Of a DNA stretch of 64,000 nucleotides, positions 1-11,194 are shown one piece after another. This stretch comes from Pseudescherichia vulneris NBRC 102420. GTDB lineage: Bacteria > Pseudomonadota > Gammaproteobacteria > Enterobacterales > Enterobacteriaceae. The notes beneath the pieces were generated by a model that was not told the DNA's origin, made no database searches, and worked only from the letters and a program-made list of their open reading frames with translations. Position 1 is the stretch's first letter. Every line of letters begins with the position of its first letter. The DNA lies in contig NZ_BBMZ01000013.1 of NCBI RefSeq assembly GCF_000759795.1, positions 147,215-211,214 of the forward strand, written 5' to 3'. Made by a program: the position numbers and the translations under genes.

Positions 1-1
1 T

Positions 2-745
2 CCTGACTACACCTCTAAAACTCTCACCCGCCAGGGTTACCTTATTGCTCCTCGCACGCATGCGCTGATACGCCTGTCTGAATACCAGCTTACCGGTATC
101 AACATTCCCCCTTATTGCCTCATCGTAACCGAAGTCGGATGTGGAACGGAGGGCTGGTATCAAGAATACGCATTAGAATGCTCTCTGGATGGACAAAGTG
201 AGCAGGAAGTGATTGCAGAGCTTCTTGATTCCGGAATGGAAAAGGATGAGGACGATACGGTGATAGCCAGATTCACCTATCTGCCCTTCGGTTTTCAGGA
301 TAGCCAGGGCCCTCAGCAGGGGATGCAAATTACAGGTGCTTTTGTTAAGCCCGGCTACGATAAAAAGGGATTATCGAGCGCCGTTTATGGCTTTCTGTTG
401 AACTGGTATGAGCATATTGTGTGTGACAATAAACAGACTGTTCCCGGTGCTAAAATTTGGGCTCGGGGAATGCTCACGGTGGGACGCGTTCAGATTTATA
501 ATGCCAGAATCCCAAAGTTTGTGGACGTGCTGGCGAAGGGGGGCATCGGCTGCGGCAATGTGAAACCCTGGGATGGTCTCAATCTCACCCAGGCTCAGCT
601 GGCGGATTGGGGAGGTAATCATCTAAATCATGAGACCTGTATAAATGTTGTCAACATTATCTCAGCGCGGGATAAAAACGTGCAGATAGGGTTGTCCACT
701 TTCCAGCCAGGAACAGGAAGACCAAGGATGATCGTTATTCGCTAA
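2..745 (+). CDS. Unidentified protein, 5' end outside window
   Basis: The frame is open from base 2 to the TAA at 743-745, so at least 247 residues are present and the start lies upstream. The GTG at 209 is an internal codon, because coding-like sequence continues before it without a stop. I do not recognise the family. The stretch KGLSSAVYGFLLNWY followed by DNKQT, then G and IW, and later VQIYNAR, faintly resembles the cofactor loop and following region of GNAT acetyltransferase-like proteins found near phage and plasmid genes; this is only a weak suggestion. Base composition is clearly more AT-rich than the neighbouring ybhC and bio genes, which suggests horizontal acquisition. A strong intrinsic terminator follows directly. 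Confidence 0.6.
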   Translation, partial: PDYTSKTLTRQGYLIAPRTHALIRLSEYQLTGINIPPYCLIVTEVGCGTEGWYQEYALECSLDGQSEQEVIAELLDSGMEKDEDDTVIARFTYLPFGFQDSQGPQQGMQITGAFVKPGYDKKGLSSAVYGFLLNWYEHIVCDNKQTVPGAKIWARGMLTVGRVQIYNARIPKFVDVLAKGGIGCGNVKPWDGLNLTQAQLADWGGNHLNHETCINVVNIISARDKNVQIGLSTFQPGTGRPRMIVIR

Positions 746-748
746 AAG

Positions 749-773
749 AAAACCCGCAGAAGCGGGTTTTTTT
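749..773 (+). terminator. Intrinsic terminator after the partial gene
   Basis: A perfect seven-base stem AACCCGC / GCGGGTT with an AGAA loop is followed by a run of T. It starts a few bases after the TAA of the partial gene. Confidence 0.9.
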
Positions 774-790
774 ATAACACACTGATGATG

Positions 791-822
791 AACGCCCGGC
801 AAGCGTTGCGCCGCCGGGCGTT
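791..822. repeat. REP-type palindrome
   Basis: Arms AACGCCCGGC and GCCGGGCGTT enclose the usual REP core. It lies between the convergent ends of the partial gene and ybhC, a typical REP location, and could protect the 3' ends of both messages. Confidence 0.75.
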
Positions 823-830
823 AAGACGGG

Positions 831-2114
831 TTACTGCTTCGGTGCGTCGACGACCTGGCTGCCTATGCCGCGGTTGTTGAACTCCCACATGCGGTTAAAG
901 CTGGCGTCGTTCAGGTTACGCGTAACGTTGCCTTTATCGTCCACCGCGCCGGTGTTGCCGGAGAACGGACGTTTAGACACGGCGGCATCGCCCCAGGGTT
1001 TAGCCATGTTGAAGCCTTCGTTGATTACGCTGTCGCGGATCACCACCTGGCCGTTGGTCGCCTGATCGACGTCCATTGAGCGGCCGAGCTGGGCTACGCC
1101 GTCACCGGCCGCGGTAAAGCGGCTGTTGGTGGCCAGGAAGCCGTAGAAGATATTGGAGAGCGTTGCCGGAGCGAAGACGTAAGCTTCCTGCTGGGTGCGG
1201 GAGTTCACCACGCGGAAGTCGGTGTTATCAAATACCACCGCGCCACGGCCAGCGACGATATCCACATCGCCCTCAACGTAGCTGTTGGTGACCAGGGTAC
1301 GGGTCTGGCGATCGTTACGCAGGGTGTTATCCACGCCGCTGTTGGTCACGAAGAAGGTATTCTGGCGACCCAGAATGTTGACGTTGTTGATCTGGACCTT
1401 ATCGCCATCGCTGCGCAGGGCCACGGCCTGGTGGTTACCCGCGTCAACGCTGTCGCCAAGGTTGTTTTCGATGGTCAGGTTCTGCAGCTGCAGACCGTTA
1501 TTCTGCGACCAGAAGACCGCTGAACACATCACGCCCACACTGGCGCTGCCTTTACGCTGGCAGGCGTCAAACATATACCACGCAGGTTTACCCGGCATAT
1601 ATTTCCCGCCTGGGTTAACCAGTCGACGCCAGCTGTTGCTGTCCATTTCGGAATCCACGGCCAGGCCAATCTTCACCTCGGCGGCTTTGTCGCCCGTACC
1701 GTAAATCGTCAGGCTGCCCGGCGCGGCCGGAACAAATACGGTGCCTTCATACTCACCCGGCAGAACGGCAATGTACTGGCGATCGCTGGTGTGCTTGTTG
1801 ATGGCTGCATCAACCGCCGCCTGGATAGAGGTGTGCGTCACGCCCGCTGTACCCGCCGGGCCAACAACGAAGGTTGGCTGTGCAGGCAGACGAATAGCGG
1901 ACGGGCTCCACGGGGCCGCGTTCTGATCCATCGATGAGAAGTAGTGGGCAGGGACAAAGTTCTGCGCTTCGTTAGCGGACAGCACCGGACGCGCTGCGTT
2001 ACCCGGGGCGGCCTGGGTGGAAGGACGCTGATCCGGCGGCGTTGAGCTGCAGGCAGTCAGCGTCACGCCAAAAGCCAGGGCCAGCGTCAGACGGGAAACC
2101 GAAAATGTGTTCAA
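831..2114 (-). CDS. ybhC: Outer membrane lipoprotein of the pectinesterase family (YbhC)
   Basis: 427 residues, the normal length of YbhC. The N terminus is a lipoprotein signal peptide with lipobox LTAC, the cysteine near residue 22, followed by SSTPP, so the mature protein should be lipid-anchored. The rest is a right-handed beta-helix of carbohydrate esterase family 8: QAVALRSDGDKVQINNVNILGRQNTFF carries the glutamine and aspartate positions, split here as QAVAL..D and GRQ, and YVEGDVDIVAG the second catalytic aspartate region. In E. coli YbhC is better supported as a thioesterase-like lipoprotein than as a true pectin methylesterase, so the substrate is open. It follows ybhB on the same strand and ends near a REP. 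Confidence 0.93.
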   Translation of the reverse strand: MNTFSVSRLTLALAFGVTLTACSSTPPDQRPSTQAAPGNAARPVLSANEAQNFVPAHYFSSMDQNAAPWSPSAIRLPAQPTFVVGPAGTAGVTHTSIQAAVDAAINKHTSDRQYIAVLPGEYEGTVFVPAAPGSLTIYGTGDKAAEVKIGLAVDSEMDSNSWRRLVNPGGKYMPGKPAWYMFDACQRKGSASVGVMCSAVFWSQNNGLQLQNLTIENNLGDSVDAGNHQAVALRSDGDKVQINNVNILGRQNTFFVTNSGVDNTLRNDRQTRTLVTNSYVEGDVDIVAGRGAVVFDNTDFRVVNSRTQQEAYVFAPATLSNIFYGFLATNSRFTAAGDGVAQLGRSMDVDQATNGQVVIRDSVINEGFNMAKPWGDAAVSKRPFSGNTGAVDDKGNVTRNLNDASFNRMWEFNNRGIGSQVVDAPKQ

Positions 2115-2225
2115 GAGGTACTCCAGACGTAATAGTTAAATAAGTTGCTATCAAGCCTGCTTTTTTATACTAAGTTGGGCGAAACGGGAAGCCGATTGTG
2201 TGAATCGGCTTCAATATCGTGTTGA

Positions 2226-2702
2226 TTAGCTATAGAGGGCGGTGATCGATGCACGATCGAGAGAGTGGAAGTGGATATTAAACCCTACCATTGCTCCGCT
2301 GGCATCGGCATCCACGTCCAGCTTCTCCACGTCCAGGGCGTGAACGGTAAAGATGTAGCGATGGGTTCTCCCCTTCGGCGGTGCCGCGCCGCCGTATCCG
2401 GCCTTACCGTAGTCGGTACGGGTCTCTAGCGCGCCCTCGGGCAGGGGGACCAGCGACGAGCCGGAACCCTGCGGCAGCACCCGGGTATCGGCGGGCAGGT
2501 TCACCACCACCCAGTGCCACCAGCCGGAGCCGGTAGGCGCATCGGGATCGTAGCAGGTGACGGCAAAGCTCTTGCAGCCCGCCGGCACCTCGTCCCACGC
2601 CAGATGCGGCGAAATATTGTCGCCTTCGTAGCCCATGCCGTTAAAAACATGGCGATTATGTAGCTTTTCGCCCTCGCGAATATCCTGGCTGATAAGTCTC
2701 AT
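2226..2702 (-). CDS. ybhB: PEBP/Raf-kinase-inhibitor-like protein YbhB
   Basis: 158 residues, the same length as E. coli YbhB. The start was placed at the internal ATG (MRLISQDIREG), because the upstream 21 in-frame residues are not family-like. The phosphatidylethanolamine-binding protein fold is marked by YDPDAPTGSGWWHWVVVNLP, the conserved ligand-pocket motif, with a second HRYIFTVHAL segment downstream. No signal peptide, so cytoplasmic. It lies 52 bp behind bioA on the same strand and is probably co-transcribed with it from the bio operator, as in E. coli. The physiological ligand is unknown. Confidence 0.93.
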   Translation of the reverse strand: MRLISQDIREGEKLHNRHVFNGMGYEGDNISPHLAWDEVPAGCKSFAVTCYDPDAPTGSGWWHWVVVNLPADTRVLPQGSGSSLVPLPEGALETRTDYGKAGYGGAAPPKGRTHRYIFTVHALDVEKLDVDADASGAMVGFNIHFHSLDRASITALYS

Positions 2703-2754
2703 CGTTGCTCCTCTGTGAGTGGTCAACCCTAAGGCTAGAATAGCCCGTGCGTTC

Positions 2755-4044
2755 TCAGGGCGCAAAATGTGCGGGATGGGCCACCGCCGCCAGCACCGCG
2801 TCCGTTAGCTTACTGAGCTGTTCCGACGAGATGACGTAGGGCGGCATCAGGTAGATCAGCTTGCCAAAGGGGCGGATCCAGACGCCCTGGTCGACAAAGA
2901 AGCGCTGCAGGGCGGCCATGTTCACTGGCTGATGGGTTTCGATTACGCCGATAGCTCCCAGCACCCGCACGTCGGCCACCGTCTCTGCGGCTCTCGCCGG
3001 TGCCAGCTCGCGTTTCAGCTGCGCCTCAATGGCGGCAACCTGCACCTGCCACTCGCCGCGCTCCAGCAGCTCAAGGCTAGCGTTCGCCACTGCGCAGGCC
3101 AGCGGATTACCCATAAAGGTCGGGCCGTGCATAAAGCAGCCCGCTTCGCCGTTGCTGATGGTGTCAGCCACCTCACGGGTGGTGAGCGTTGCCGACAGGG
3201 TCATTGTCCCGCCGGTCAGCGCCTTGCCGAGGCAGAGAATATCCGGGGTAACGTCCGCATGCTCGCAGGCAAAAAGTTTGCCGGTGCGGCCAAAGCCGGT
3301 GGCAATCTCATCGGCAATCAGCAGGATCCCCTCCCGGTCGCACATTCGGCGGATGCGCTTAAGCACCTCTGGATGGTAGAGGCGCATCCCGCCAGCACCC
3401 TGCACAATCGGCTCCAGAATAACGGCGGCAATTTCATGGCGATGGGCGGCCATCAGGCGGGCAAAGCCCACGATGTCCCGCTCGTCCCACTCGCCGTCGA
3501 AACGGCTCTCCGGCGCGGGGGCAAAGAGGTTATCCGGCAGGTAGCCTGCCCACAGGCTGTGCATCGAGTTATCCGGATCGCAGGCCGACATCGCACCAAA
3601 GGTATCGCCATGATAGCCCCGGCGGAAGGTCAGGAAGCGACGGCGCGGCTCTCCCTTCGCCTGCCAGTATTGCAGGGCCATCTTCATTGAGACCTCTACC
3701 GCTACCGAACCGGAATCGGCCAGAAAGACGCACTCCAGCGCCTCGGGGGTCATGGCTACCAGCTTGCGGCAGAGCGCTACCGCCGGAGCATGGGTAATGC
3801 CGCCAAACATCACGTGCGACATCGCATCGATCTGCGTTTTCATCGCCGCGTTGAGGTGCGGATGGTTATAGCCGTGGATCGCCGCCCACCACGAAGACAT
3901 GCCGTCGACCAGCTGCTCGCCGGAAGCAAGCTGAAGCTCGCAGCCCTGCGCAGACTGCACCGGATAAACCGGCAGCGGGGCGGTCATGGAGGTATAGGGG
4001 TGCCAGATATGGCGGCGGTCAAAGGCGAGATCGTCCTGGGTCAT
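2755..4044 (-). CDS. bioA: Adenosylmethionine-8-amino-7-oxononanoate aminotransferase (DAPA synthase)
   Basis: 429 residues, matching E. coli BioA when the start is set at the ATG giving [17 protein letters not shown]; a longer frame reaching 4089 would run through the operator. This PLP enzyme converts KAPA to DAPA using S-adenosylmethionine as amino donor, the third step of biotin ring assembly. Class III aminotransferase signatures are present: [13 protein letters not shown] near the N terminus, [14 protein letters not shown] (cofactor aspartate) and [15 protein letters not shown] with the Schiff-base lysine. Transcribed away from bioBFCD, sharing the BirA operator. Confidence 0.97.
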   Translation of the reverse strand: MTQDDLAFDRRHIWHPYTSMTAPLPVYPVQSAQGCELQLASGEQLVDGMSSWWAAIHGYNHPHLNAAMKTQIDAMSHVMFGGITHAPAVALCRKLVAMTPEALECVFLADSGSVAVEVSMKMALQYWQAKGEPRRRFLTFRRGYHGDTFGAMSACDPDNSMHSLWAGYLPDNLFAPAPESRFDGEWDERDIVGFARLMAAHRHEIAAVILEPIVQGAGGMRLYHPEVLKRIRRMCDREGILLIADEIATGFGRTGKLFACEHADVTPDILCLGKALTGGTMTLSATLTTREVADTISNGEAGCFMHGPTFMGNPLACAVANASLELLERGEWQVQVAAIEAQLKRELAPARAAETVADVRVLGAIGVIETHQPVNMAALQRFFVDQGVWIRPFGKLIYLMPPYVISSEQLSKLTDAVLAAVAHPAHFAP

Positions 4045-4051
4045 AATCGAC

Positions 4052-4085
4052 TTGTAAACCAAATTAAAAAGATTTAGGTTTACGA
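4052..4085. promoter_or_regulatory. BirA (biotin repressor) operator between bioA and bioB
   Basis: An interrupted palindrome with arms TTGTAAACC (4052-4060) and GGTTTACGA (4077-4085) lies between the divergent bioA and bioB starts. This is the arrangement of the E. coli bio operator, where biotinyl-AMP-bound BirA blocks both promoters. Promoter elements must overlap it, since only 85 bp separate the two start codons. Confidence 0.92.
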
Positions 4086-4129
4086 TCATAACCCAAACAT
4101 GAACTCATTTCACCTTTTGGAGAAGCCCC

Positions 4130-5170
4130 ATGGCTCACCACGCACGCTGGACACTGTCGCAAGTTACCGAGCTGTTCGAAAAACCGCTGCTCGACCTGCT
4201 GTTTGAAGCGCAGACCATTCATCGTCAGCACTTCGACCCTCGCCAGGTTCAGGTCAGCACCCTGCTGTCGATCAAAACCGGGGCCTGCCCGGAAGATTGC
4301 AAATACTGCCCGCAAAGCTCGCGCTACAAAACCGGGCTAGAGACGGAGCGCCTGATGGAGGTGGAGCAGGTGCTGGACTCGGCTCGCAAGGCTAAAAACG
4401 CCGGATCGACCCGCTTCTGCATGGGGGCGGCGTGGAAGAACCCGCACGAGCGCGATATGCCCTACCTGGAGCAGATGGTACAGGGCGTAAAAGCGATGGG
4501 CCTCGAAGCCTGCATGACCCTCGGCACCCTTGACGAAACCCAGGCCCAGCGTCTGGCGTCGGCGGGGCTGGACTACTACAACCACAACCTCGACACCTCC
4601 CCAGAGTTCTACGGCAACATCATCACCACCCGTACCTATCAGGAACGTCTCGACACCCTCGATAAGGTGCGCGACGCGGGCATTAAGGTCTGCTCGGGCG
4701 GCATCGTTGGCCTTGGCGAAACGGTCAAGGATCGCGCGGGCCTGCTGCTCCAGCTGGCAAACCTGCCGACGCCGCCGGAGAGTGTGCCGATCAACATGCT
4801 GGTGAAGGTGAAGGGCACCCCGTTGGCGGATAACGATGACGTCGACGCCTTCGATTTTATTCGCACCATCGCAGTGGCACGCATCATGATGCCGACCTCG
4901 TTCGTGCGCCTCTCTGCCGGGCGTGAGCAGATGAACGAGCAGACCCAGGCGATGTGCTTTATGGCGGGTGCCAACTCCATTTTCTACGGCTGCAAGCTGC
5001 TCACTACCCCGAACCCGGAAGAGGACAAAGACGTCCAGCTCTTCCGCAAGCTTGGGCTGAACCCGCAGCAGACCGACGTGATGAACGGCGATAACGAGCA
5101 GCAGCAGCACCTGGAGCAGCAGATCTTTAACGCCGACACCGACCAGTTCTACAACGCGGCGGCGCTATGA
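4130..5170 (+). CDS. bioB: Biotin synthase
   Basis: 346 residues, the normal BioB length. A radical SAM enzyme that inserts sulfur into dethiobiotin, the last step of biotin synthesis. CPEDCKYC supplies the [4Fe-4S] cysteines C53, C57 and C60; [12 protein letters not shown] and RLSAGRE are typical of the family, the latter holding the arginine ligand of the auxiliary [2Fe-2S] cluster. The gene is first in bioBFCD and its TGA overlaps the bioF ATG by four bases, implying translational coupling. Confidence 0.98.
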   Translation: MAHHARWTLSQVTELFEKPLLDLLFEAQTIHRQHFDPRQVQVSTLLSIKTGACPEDCKYCPQSSRYKTGLETERLMEVEQVLDSARKAKNAGSTRFCMGAAWKNPHERDMPYLEQMVQGVKAMGLEACMTLGTLDETQAQRLASAGLDYYNHNLDTSPEFYGNIITTRTYQERLDTLDKVRDAGIKVCSGGIVGLGETVKDRAGLLLQLANLPTPPESVPINMLVKVKGTPLADNDDVDAFDFIRTIAVARIMMPTSFVRLSAGREQMNEQTQAMCFMAGANSIFYGCKLLTTPNPEEDKDVQLFRKLGLNPQQTDVMNGDNEQQQHLEQQIFNADTDQFYNAAAL

Positions 5171-6324
5171 GCTGGCAGCAGCGCATCGATGCCGCGTTAG
5201 CGACCCGGCGGGCCGCCGACGCCCTGCGTACGCGCCGGGTGGTCGAGCAGGGCGCGGGGCGCTGGCTGACCCTGGGCGATAGCCGCTACTGCAACTTCTC
5301 CAGCAATGACTATCTCGGCTTAAGCCAGCATCCGGCTATCGTGCGTGCCTGGCAGCAGGGGGCTGAGCAGTACGGCGTGGGCAGCGGTGGCTCCGGGCAC
5401 GTCAGCGGCTATACCCGGGCGCACCATGCGCTGGAGAGCGAGCTGGCCGACTGGCTGGGCTACCCTCGGGCGCTGCTGTTTATCTCTGGCTTTGCCGCCA
5501 ACCAGGCGGTGATTGCCGCCCTGACCGGTAAAGAAGATCGCATCGTGGCGGATAAGCTCAGCCACGCCTCGCTGTTGGAAGCCGCCAGCCTGAGTCCGGC
5601 TCAGCTGCGGCGCTTTGCCCATAACGACGTCGGGCAGCTCGCCGCGCTGCTGGATAAACCCTGCGACGGCCAGCAGCTGGTGGTGACTGAAGGCATCTTC
5701 AGCATGGACGGCGACAGCGCACCGCTGGCCGCCATTGTGGAGCAGGCAAGCAGCGCCGGGGCCTGGCTGCTGGTGGATGATGCCCACGGCATCGCCGTCA
5801 CCGGCAGCGAAGGGCGCGGCAGCTGTCAGCAGCAGGGTGTGAAACCCGAGCTGCTGGTGGTGACCTTTGGCAAAGGCTTCGGCGTCAGCGGCGCGGCGGT
5901 GCTGTGCAGCGAGGCGGTGGCCAGCTACTTCGAACAGTTTGCTCGCCACCTGATCTACAGCACCTCTATGCCTCCCGCTCAGGCCGTGGCCCTCAGCGCC
6001 GCGCTGAGCGTGATCCGGGGAGAGGAGGGCGACCTACGCCGGGCGGCACTCGCGGCGCTCATTCAGCGTTTTCGCCAGGGCGCAGCTGAGTTACCGGTGC
6101 GCATCACCGATTCCCAAAGCGCCATCCAGCCGCTGATCGTTGGCGATAACAGCCGGGCGCTGAGCCTGGCGGAACGCCTGCGACAGAAAGGGTGCTGGGT
6201 GACGGCTATTCGTCCTCCCACTGTCCCCGCAGGCACGGCACGTCTGCGTCTGACCCTGACGGCGGCCCATCAGCCGGAGGATATCGATCGTCTGCTGGAG
6301 GTCCTGCATGAGCCTGGTGAATAA
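5167..6324 (+). CDS. bioF: 8-amino-7-oxononanoate synthase (KAPA synthase)
   Basis: 385 residues, a PLP-dependent alpha-oxoamine synthase joining pimeloyl-ACP and L-alanine. The PLP lysine is K236 in [12 protein letters not shown], and [13 protein letters not shown] carries the aspartate and histidine that hold the cofactor. [11 protein letters not shown] near residue 43 is the family N-terminal motif. It overlaps bioB by four bases and bioC by 17 bases, as expected in a tightly packed operon. Confidence 0.97.
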   Translation: MSWQQRIDAALATRRAADALRTRRVVEQGAGRWLTLGDSRYCNFSSNDYLGLSQHPAIVRAWQQGAEQYGVGSGGSGHVSGYTRAHHALESELADWLGYPRALLFISGFAANQAVIAALTGKEDRIVADKLSHASLLEAASLSPAQLRRFAHNDVGQLAALLDKPCDGQQLVVTEGIFSMDGDSAPLAAIVEQASSAGAWLLVDDAHGIAVTGSEGRGSCQQQGVKPELLVVTFGKGFGVSGAAVLCSEAVASYFEQFARHLIYSTSMPPAQAVALSAALSVIRGEEGDLRRAALAALIQRFRQGAAELPVRITDSQSAIQPLIVGDNSRALSLAERLRQKGCWVTAIRPPTVPAGTARLRLTLTAAHQPEDIDRLLEVLHEPGE

Positions 6325-7063
6325 GCGCGCGGTGGCGGCGGCCTTTGGCCGAGCGGCGCAGAGCTACGACAGCCATGCCCAGCTGCAACGCCAGAGCGCG
6401 GATCTGCTGCTGACTAAGCTGGGTGACCGTAGACCAGCAAGCGTGCTGGACGCGGGCTGCGGGCCGGGCAGCATGAGCCGCTACTGGCAGGACGCGGGGG
6501 CGGAAGTGACCGCCCTCGATCTCTCCCTGCCGATGCTCAGGCAGGCGCAAAGTCAGCAGGCCGCCCGGCACTACATTGCGGCGGATATTGAGGCGCTGCC
6601 TCTGGCCGACGCCCGGTTCGATCTCGCCTGGAGCAACCTTGCGGTGCAATGGTGCAACGATCTCGGCCAGGCGCTGGGGGAGCTGCATCGCGTCGTGCGC
6701 CCAGGCGGAGCGGTGGCCTTTACCACCCTGGCGGGCGGGTCGCTGCCGGAGCTGCACCAGGCCTGGCGGGCGATAGACAGCCGCCCCCACGCAAACCGAT
6801 TTTTAACCGACGAGACGCTAGTGGACACCGTTAGCGCCTGGCGCGGCCGGTGTGGCGTGGAGCACATCACGCTGGACTTTGACGACGCCCTGGCGGCCAT
6901 GCGCTCGCTGAAGGGCATCGGCGCGACGCACCTGCACGCAGGCAGGCATAACACGCCCCTGACTCGCGGCCAGCTTCAGCGTTTGCAGCTGGCGTGGCCA
7001 CAGCAGCAGGGCAGATGCCTGCTGACCTATTCACTTTTTTGGGGAGTTATTGAACGTGACTGA
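6308..7063 (+). CDS. bioC: Malonyl-ACP O-methyltransferase
   Basis: 251 residues. BioC methylates the free carboxyl of malonyl-ACP so that the fatty acid pathway can build pimeloyl-ACP methyl ester. The SAM-binding motif I is [15 protein letters not shown] and the post-motif region [12 protein letters not shown]; the class I methyltransferase core continues through [15 protein letters not shown]. The ATG at 6308 lies inside the bioF 3' end and gives the family start [17 protein letters not shown]. It overlaps bioD by eight bases. Confidence 0.96.
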   Translation: MSLVNKRAVAAAFGRAAQSYDSHAQLQRQSADLLLTKLGDRRPASVLDAGCGPGSMSRYWQDAGAEVTALDLSLPMLRQAQSQQAARHYIAADIEALPLADARFDLAWSNLAVQWCNDLGQALGELHRVVRPGGAVAFTTLAGGSLPELHQAWRAIDSRPHANRFLTDETLVDTVSAWRGRCGVEHITLDFDDALAAMRSLKGIGATHLHAGRHNTPLTRGQLQRLQLAWPQQQGRCLLTYSLFWGVIERD

Positions 7064-7778
7064 ACGCTATTTTGTCACCGGCACGGATACGGAAGTCGGA
7101 AAAACGGTGGCCAGCTGTGCGCTATTGCAGGCCGCTGCTCAGGCCGGATGGCAAACCGCAGGATACAAACCGGTCGCCTCCGGCAGTGAGATGACCCCAG
7201 AGGGGCTGCGTAACAGCGATGCGCTGGCGCTACAGCACAACAGTACCCTAGCCCTGCGCTACGAGGCCGTGAACCCATACACCTTTGCTGAGCCCACCTC
7301 GCCGCACATCGTCAGCGCCGCCCTCGGACAGCCTATCGAGGCCGAAACGCTCTCGGCAGGGCTGCGCACGCTGGAGGCGCAGGCGGAGTGGGTGCTGGTG
7401 GAGGGGGCCGGGGGCTGGTTTACGCCGCTCTCGGAAACCCTGACCTTTGCCGATTGGGCGACCCAGGAGCAGCTGCCGGTGATTTTAGTGGTGGGCATTA
7501 AGCTTGGCTGCATCAACCATGCGGTACTGACCGCCCAGGCGGTGCAGCAGGCGGGACTGCGGCTGGCGGGCTGGGTCGCTAATGACGTGGTACCGCCGGG
7601 AAACCGCCACGCTGAGTATCTGGCAACGCTTAAGCGCATGCTGCCCGCGCCGTTTCTCGGCGAGATCCCGTGGCTGGAGAACGCCACGCCGGAGAGTGAC
7701 ATCGGCCACTGGCTCGATCTCAGTGCGTTAGGTTCGGCGTCATCCACTGAGAAAGCAGCGGATCGTCCAGCTGCGTAA
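7056..7778 (+). CDS. bioD: Dethiobiotin synthetase with a C-terminal extension
   Basis: 240 residues. An ATP-dependent carboxylase closing the ureido ring of DAPA. P-loop GTDTEVGKT, substrate-lysine region [11 protein letters not shown] and [10 protein letters not shown] are intact. I chose the GTG at 7056 (MTERYFVTG) because a GGGGAG ribosome site lies nine bases upstream; the TTG at 7050 is too close to it. The protein is about 15 residues longer than E. coli BioD (225), and its tail, rich in Ala and Ser, crosses the 3' end of the convergent ABC gene by 59 bp. The extension may be a by-product of the insertion of that gene. Confidence 0.94.
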   Translation: MTERYFVTGTDTEVGKTVASCALLQAAAQAGWQTAGYKPVASGSEMTPEGLRNSDALALQHNSTLALRYEAVNPYTFAEPTSPHIVSAALGQPIEAETLSAGLRTLEAQAEWVLVEGAGGWFTPLSETLTFADWATQEQLPVILVVGIKLGCINHAVLTAQAVQQAGLRLAGWVANDVVPPGNRHAEYLATLKRMLPAPFLGEIPWLENATPESDIGHWLDLSALGSASSTEKAADRPAA

Positions 7779-8442
7779 CGCTTCCCTGGGCCACGTTGCG
7801 TCCCTGATGCAGGAGATAGAAGCGGTCAGCGACGCGGCGCACAAAGGTCAGATGCTGCTCCGCCAGCAGGATAGTCATACCGAACTCCTGGTTCAGGCGC
7901 ACCAGCAGGTTACCCAGCTTATGGATAAAGGCCTGGCCCAGCCCGCGGGTCGGCTCATCAAGGATCAGCAGGCGCGGGCGGGTCACCAGCGCCCGGGCGA
8001 GCGCCAGCTGATGCTGGTTATCCTCTGACAGTCCGGCGCTCTTAACCTGGCGCAGGGCATACAGCTCGGGAAAGAGATCGTAGATATCCCGCGTCACCGC
8101 GCTGCCAGGCTCGCCTACCGCCAGCCAGGCAATCTGTAAATTCTCCTCTACCGTGAGCTGGGAAAAGATCCGCCTCTCCTGCGGTACGCAGGCGATGCCC
8201 ATCGCCGGACGATCCTCCATTTTTACCTGCAACAGGTTGAGCGGGGCCGCCCCGGCATCCTGCCAGGTCATGCTGCCGCTCTCTACGGGCAGGTTGCCAG
8301 AGATGCAGTTGACCAGCGTGGTTTTCCCCATCCCCGGCAGCCCCATTACGCAGGTGCAGGTGCCAGGGATAAGATCGAGATCGACATTCCATAGCGTATG
8401 GCGATCGCCGTAATAGTGATTCACTGCACGTAAGCTCAACAT
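7720..8442 (-). CDS. Orphan ABC transporter ATPase, UrtE/LivF-like, with degenerate signature
   Basis: 240 residues from the ATG at 8442, which has a GGAG site eight bases upstream; a longer frame to 8484 is less likely. The sequence resembles UrtE, an ATPase of urea and branched-chain amide importers: MLSLRAVNHYYGDRHTLW, intact Walker A GLPGMGKTT (34-42, K40), Q-loop VPQERRIFSQLTVEEN, Walker B LLILDEP. The ABC signature, normally LSGGQ, is LSEDN (138-142), so ATP hydrolysis at that site is doubtful. No permease, binding protein or second ATPase is adjacent. It sits between bioD and uvrB, which are neighbours in E. coli, and converges with bioD over 59 bp. It could be a regulatory or relic ATPase, or could pair with permeases encoded elsewhere. 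Confidence 0.8.
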   Translation of the reverse strand: MLSLRAVNHYYGDRHTLWNVDLDLIPGTCTCVMGLPGMGKTTLVNCISGNLPVESGSMTWQDAGAAPLNLLQVKMEDRPAMGIACVPQERRIFSQLTVEENLQIAWLAVGEPGSAVTRDIYDLFPELYALRQVKSAGLSEDNQHQLALARALVTRPRLLILDEPTRGLGQAFIHKLGNLLVRLNQEFGMTILLAEQHLTFVRRVADRFYLLHQGRNVAQGSVTQLDDPLLSQWMTPNLTH

Positions 8443-8733
8443 CGGTTCATCTCCAGGACCTGGTCTGTAAAAGATATGTTGCAAAAGCCTTGCCAGAAGC
8501 GTGGTATGCTCTGTTTTTCGGAGCAGGATGACGAAAAAACGCTAAATTCCGCTTTTCCGCCGGTTTGCCTGATTGCATCTGCACGTTGTTAGTGCTAGAC
8601 GCAGGCGGATCTGATTTTTGCTGGTGCAGTCGCGTCGGAATGCGATAAAAAATGGTGGGAAAATTTTTTTACCTGCGTGCCGTTTCGCAAAATGCGATTT
8701 TCGCTGAGTCGCAGGGGGTACGGGCTGGCGACA

Positions 8734-8758
8734 GTTATCCACTATTCCTGTGGATAAC
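8734..8758. promoter_or_regulatory. Paired DnaA boxes forming a palindrome
   Basis: GTTATCCAC (8734-8742) and GTGGATAAC (8750-8758) are perfect inverted repeats seven bases apart. The right arm extended by one base, TGTGGATAA (8749-8757), is the reverse complement of the consensus DnaA box TTATCCACA; the left arm TTATCCACT has one mismatch. DnaA boxes are reported upstream of E. coli uvrB, so a role in uvrB transcription is likely. Confidence 0.7.
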
Positions 8759-9058
8759 CTTGTGCATTAGAGTTAGAAAACACGTGCAAAGCGAGAGAAC
8801 ACGCGGCTTAGGCATGAATTGATGCGAAACGCGGCTTTTTCTATAACTAATATAAAATCAACAGGTTAAATAAAAGCAATGCGTGTAAGAAAAGTGTCAC
8901 CCACTGACACAAAACTTTCACTACCCGACTTGACAAATGTTAAATCGCAAAAAGTTCTGGGGATAAGATATTTTTTTTAGTTTTTAATTCTGTGCCACGG
9001 GCAAATTTTCCTTATGGCACTTGAAATTGCTTTATCTAACACAGATATTCCCATCTGC

Positions 9059-9078
9059 TACTGGGTTTTCATCCAGTA
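9059..9078. promoter_or_regulatory. LexA box of uvrB
   Basis: TACTGGGTTTTCATCCAGTA fits the SOS box pattern CTG-N10-CAG with flanking TA on both sides. It is 76 bp upstream of the uvrB start, consistent with SOS induction of uvrB. Confidence 0.92.
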
Positions 9079-9154
9079 TAATTTATTGGCAAAATCCGCC
9101 GTCGCGAGTAAAATTACTCACCTGCCCGCTCATTCCTTCATCAGGTAGCCATTC

Positions 9155-11176
<2,022 letters not shown>

Positions 11177-11194
11177 TCTGCCTAAGCAATCCGC

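Larger units (their letters stand above)
8443..9154. other. 712-bp intergenic region upstream of uvrB
   Basis: No convincing gene lies here; the one 66-codon frame on the minus strand has no coding character. The stretch holds the divergent promoters of the ABC gene and uvrB, a DnaA-box palindrome near 8734-8758 and a LexA box at 9059-9078. From about 8780 it becomes AT-rich. Confidence 0.7.

Noticed and set aside
2932..3690. Long frame antisense to bioA
   Set aside because: Typical reverse-strand frame of a high-GC gene; no family features and bioA is certain. The same applies to the frames opposite uvrB (9281-10177), clsB (20531-21382), ybhS (24514-25509) and ybhF (25478-26776).
8734..8758. 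Possible replication origin at the DnaA boxes
   Set aside because: Only two boxes, and no cluster, unwinding element or dnaA/gidA neighbourhood is present.
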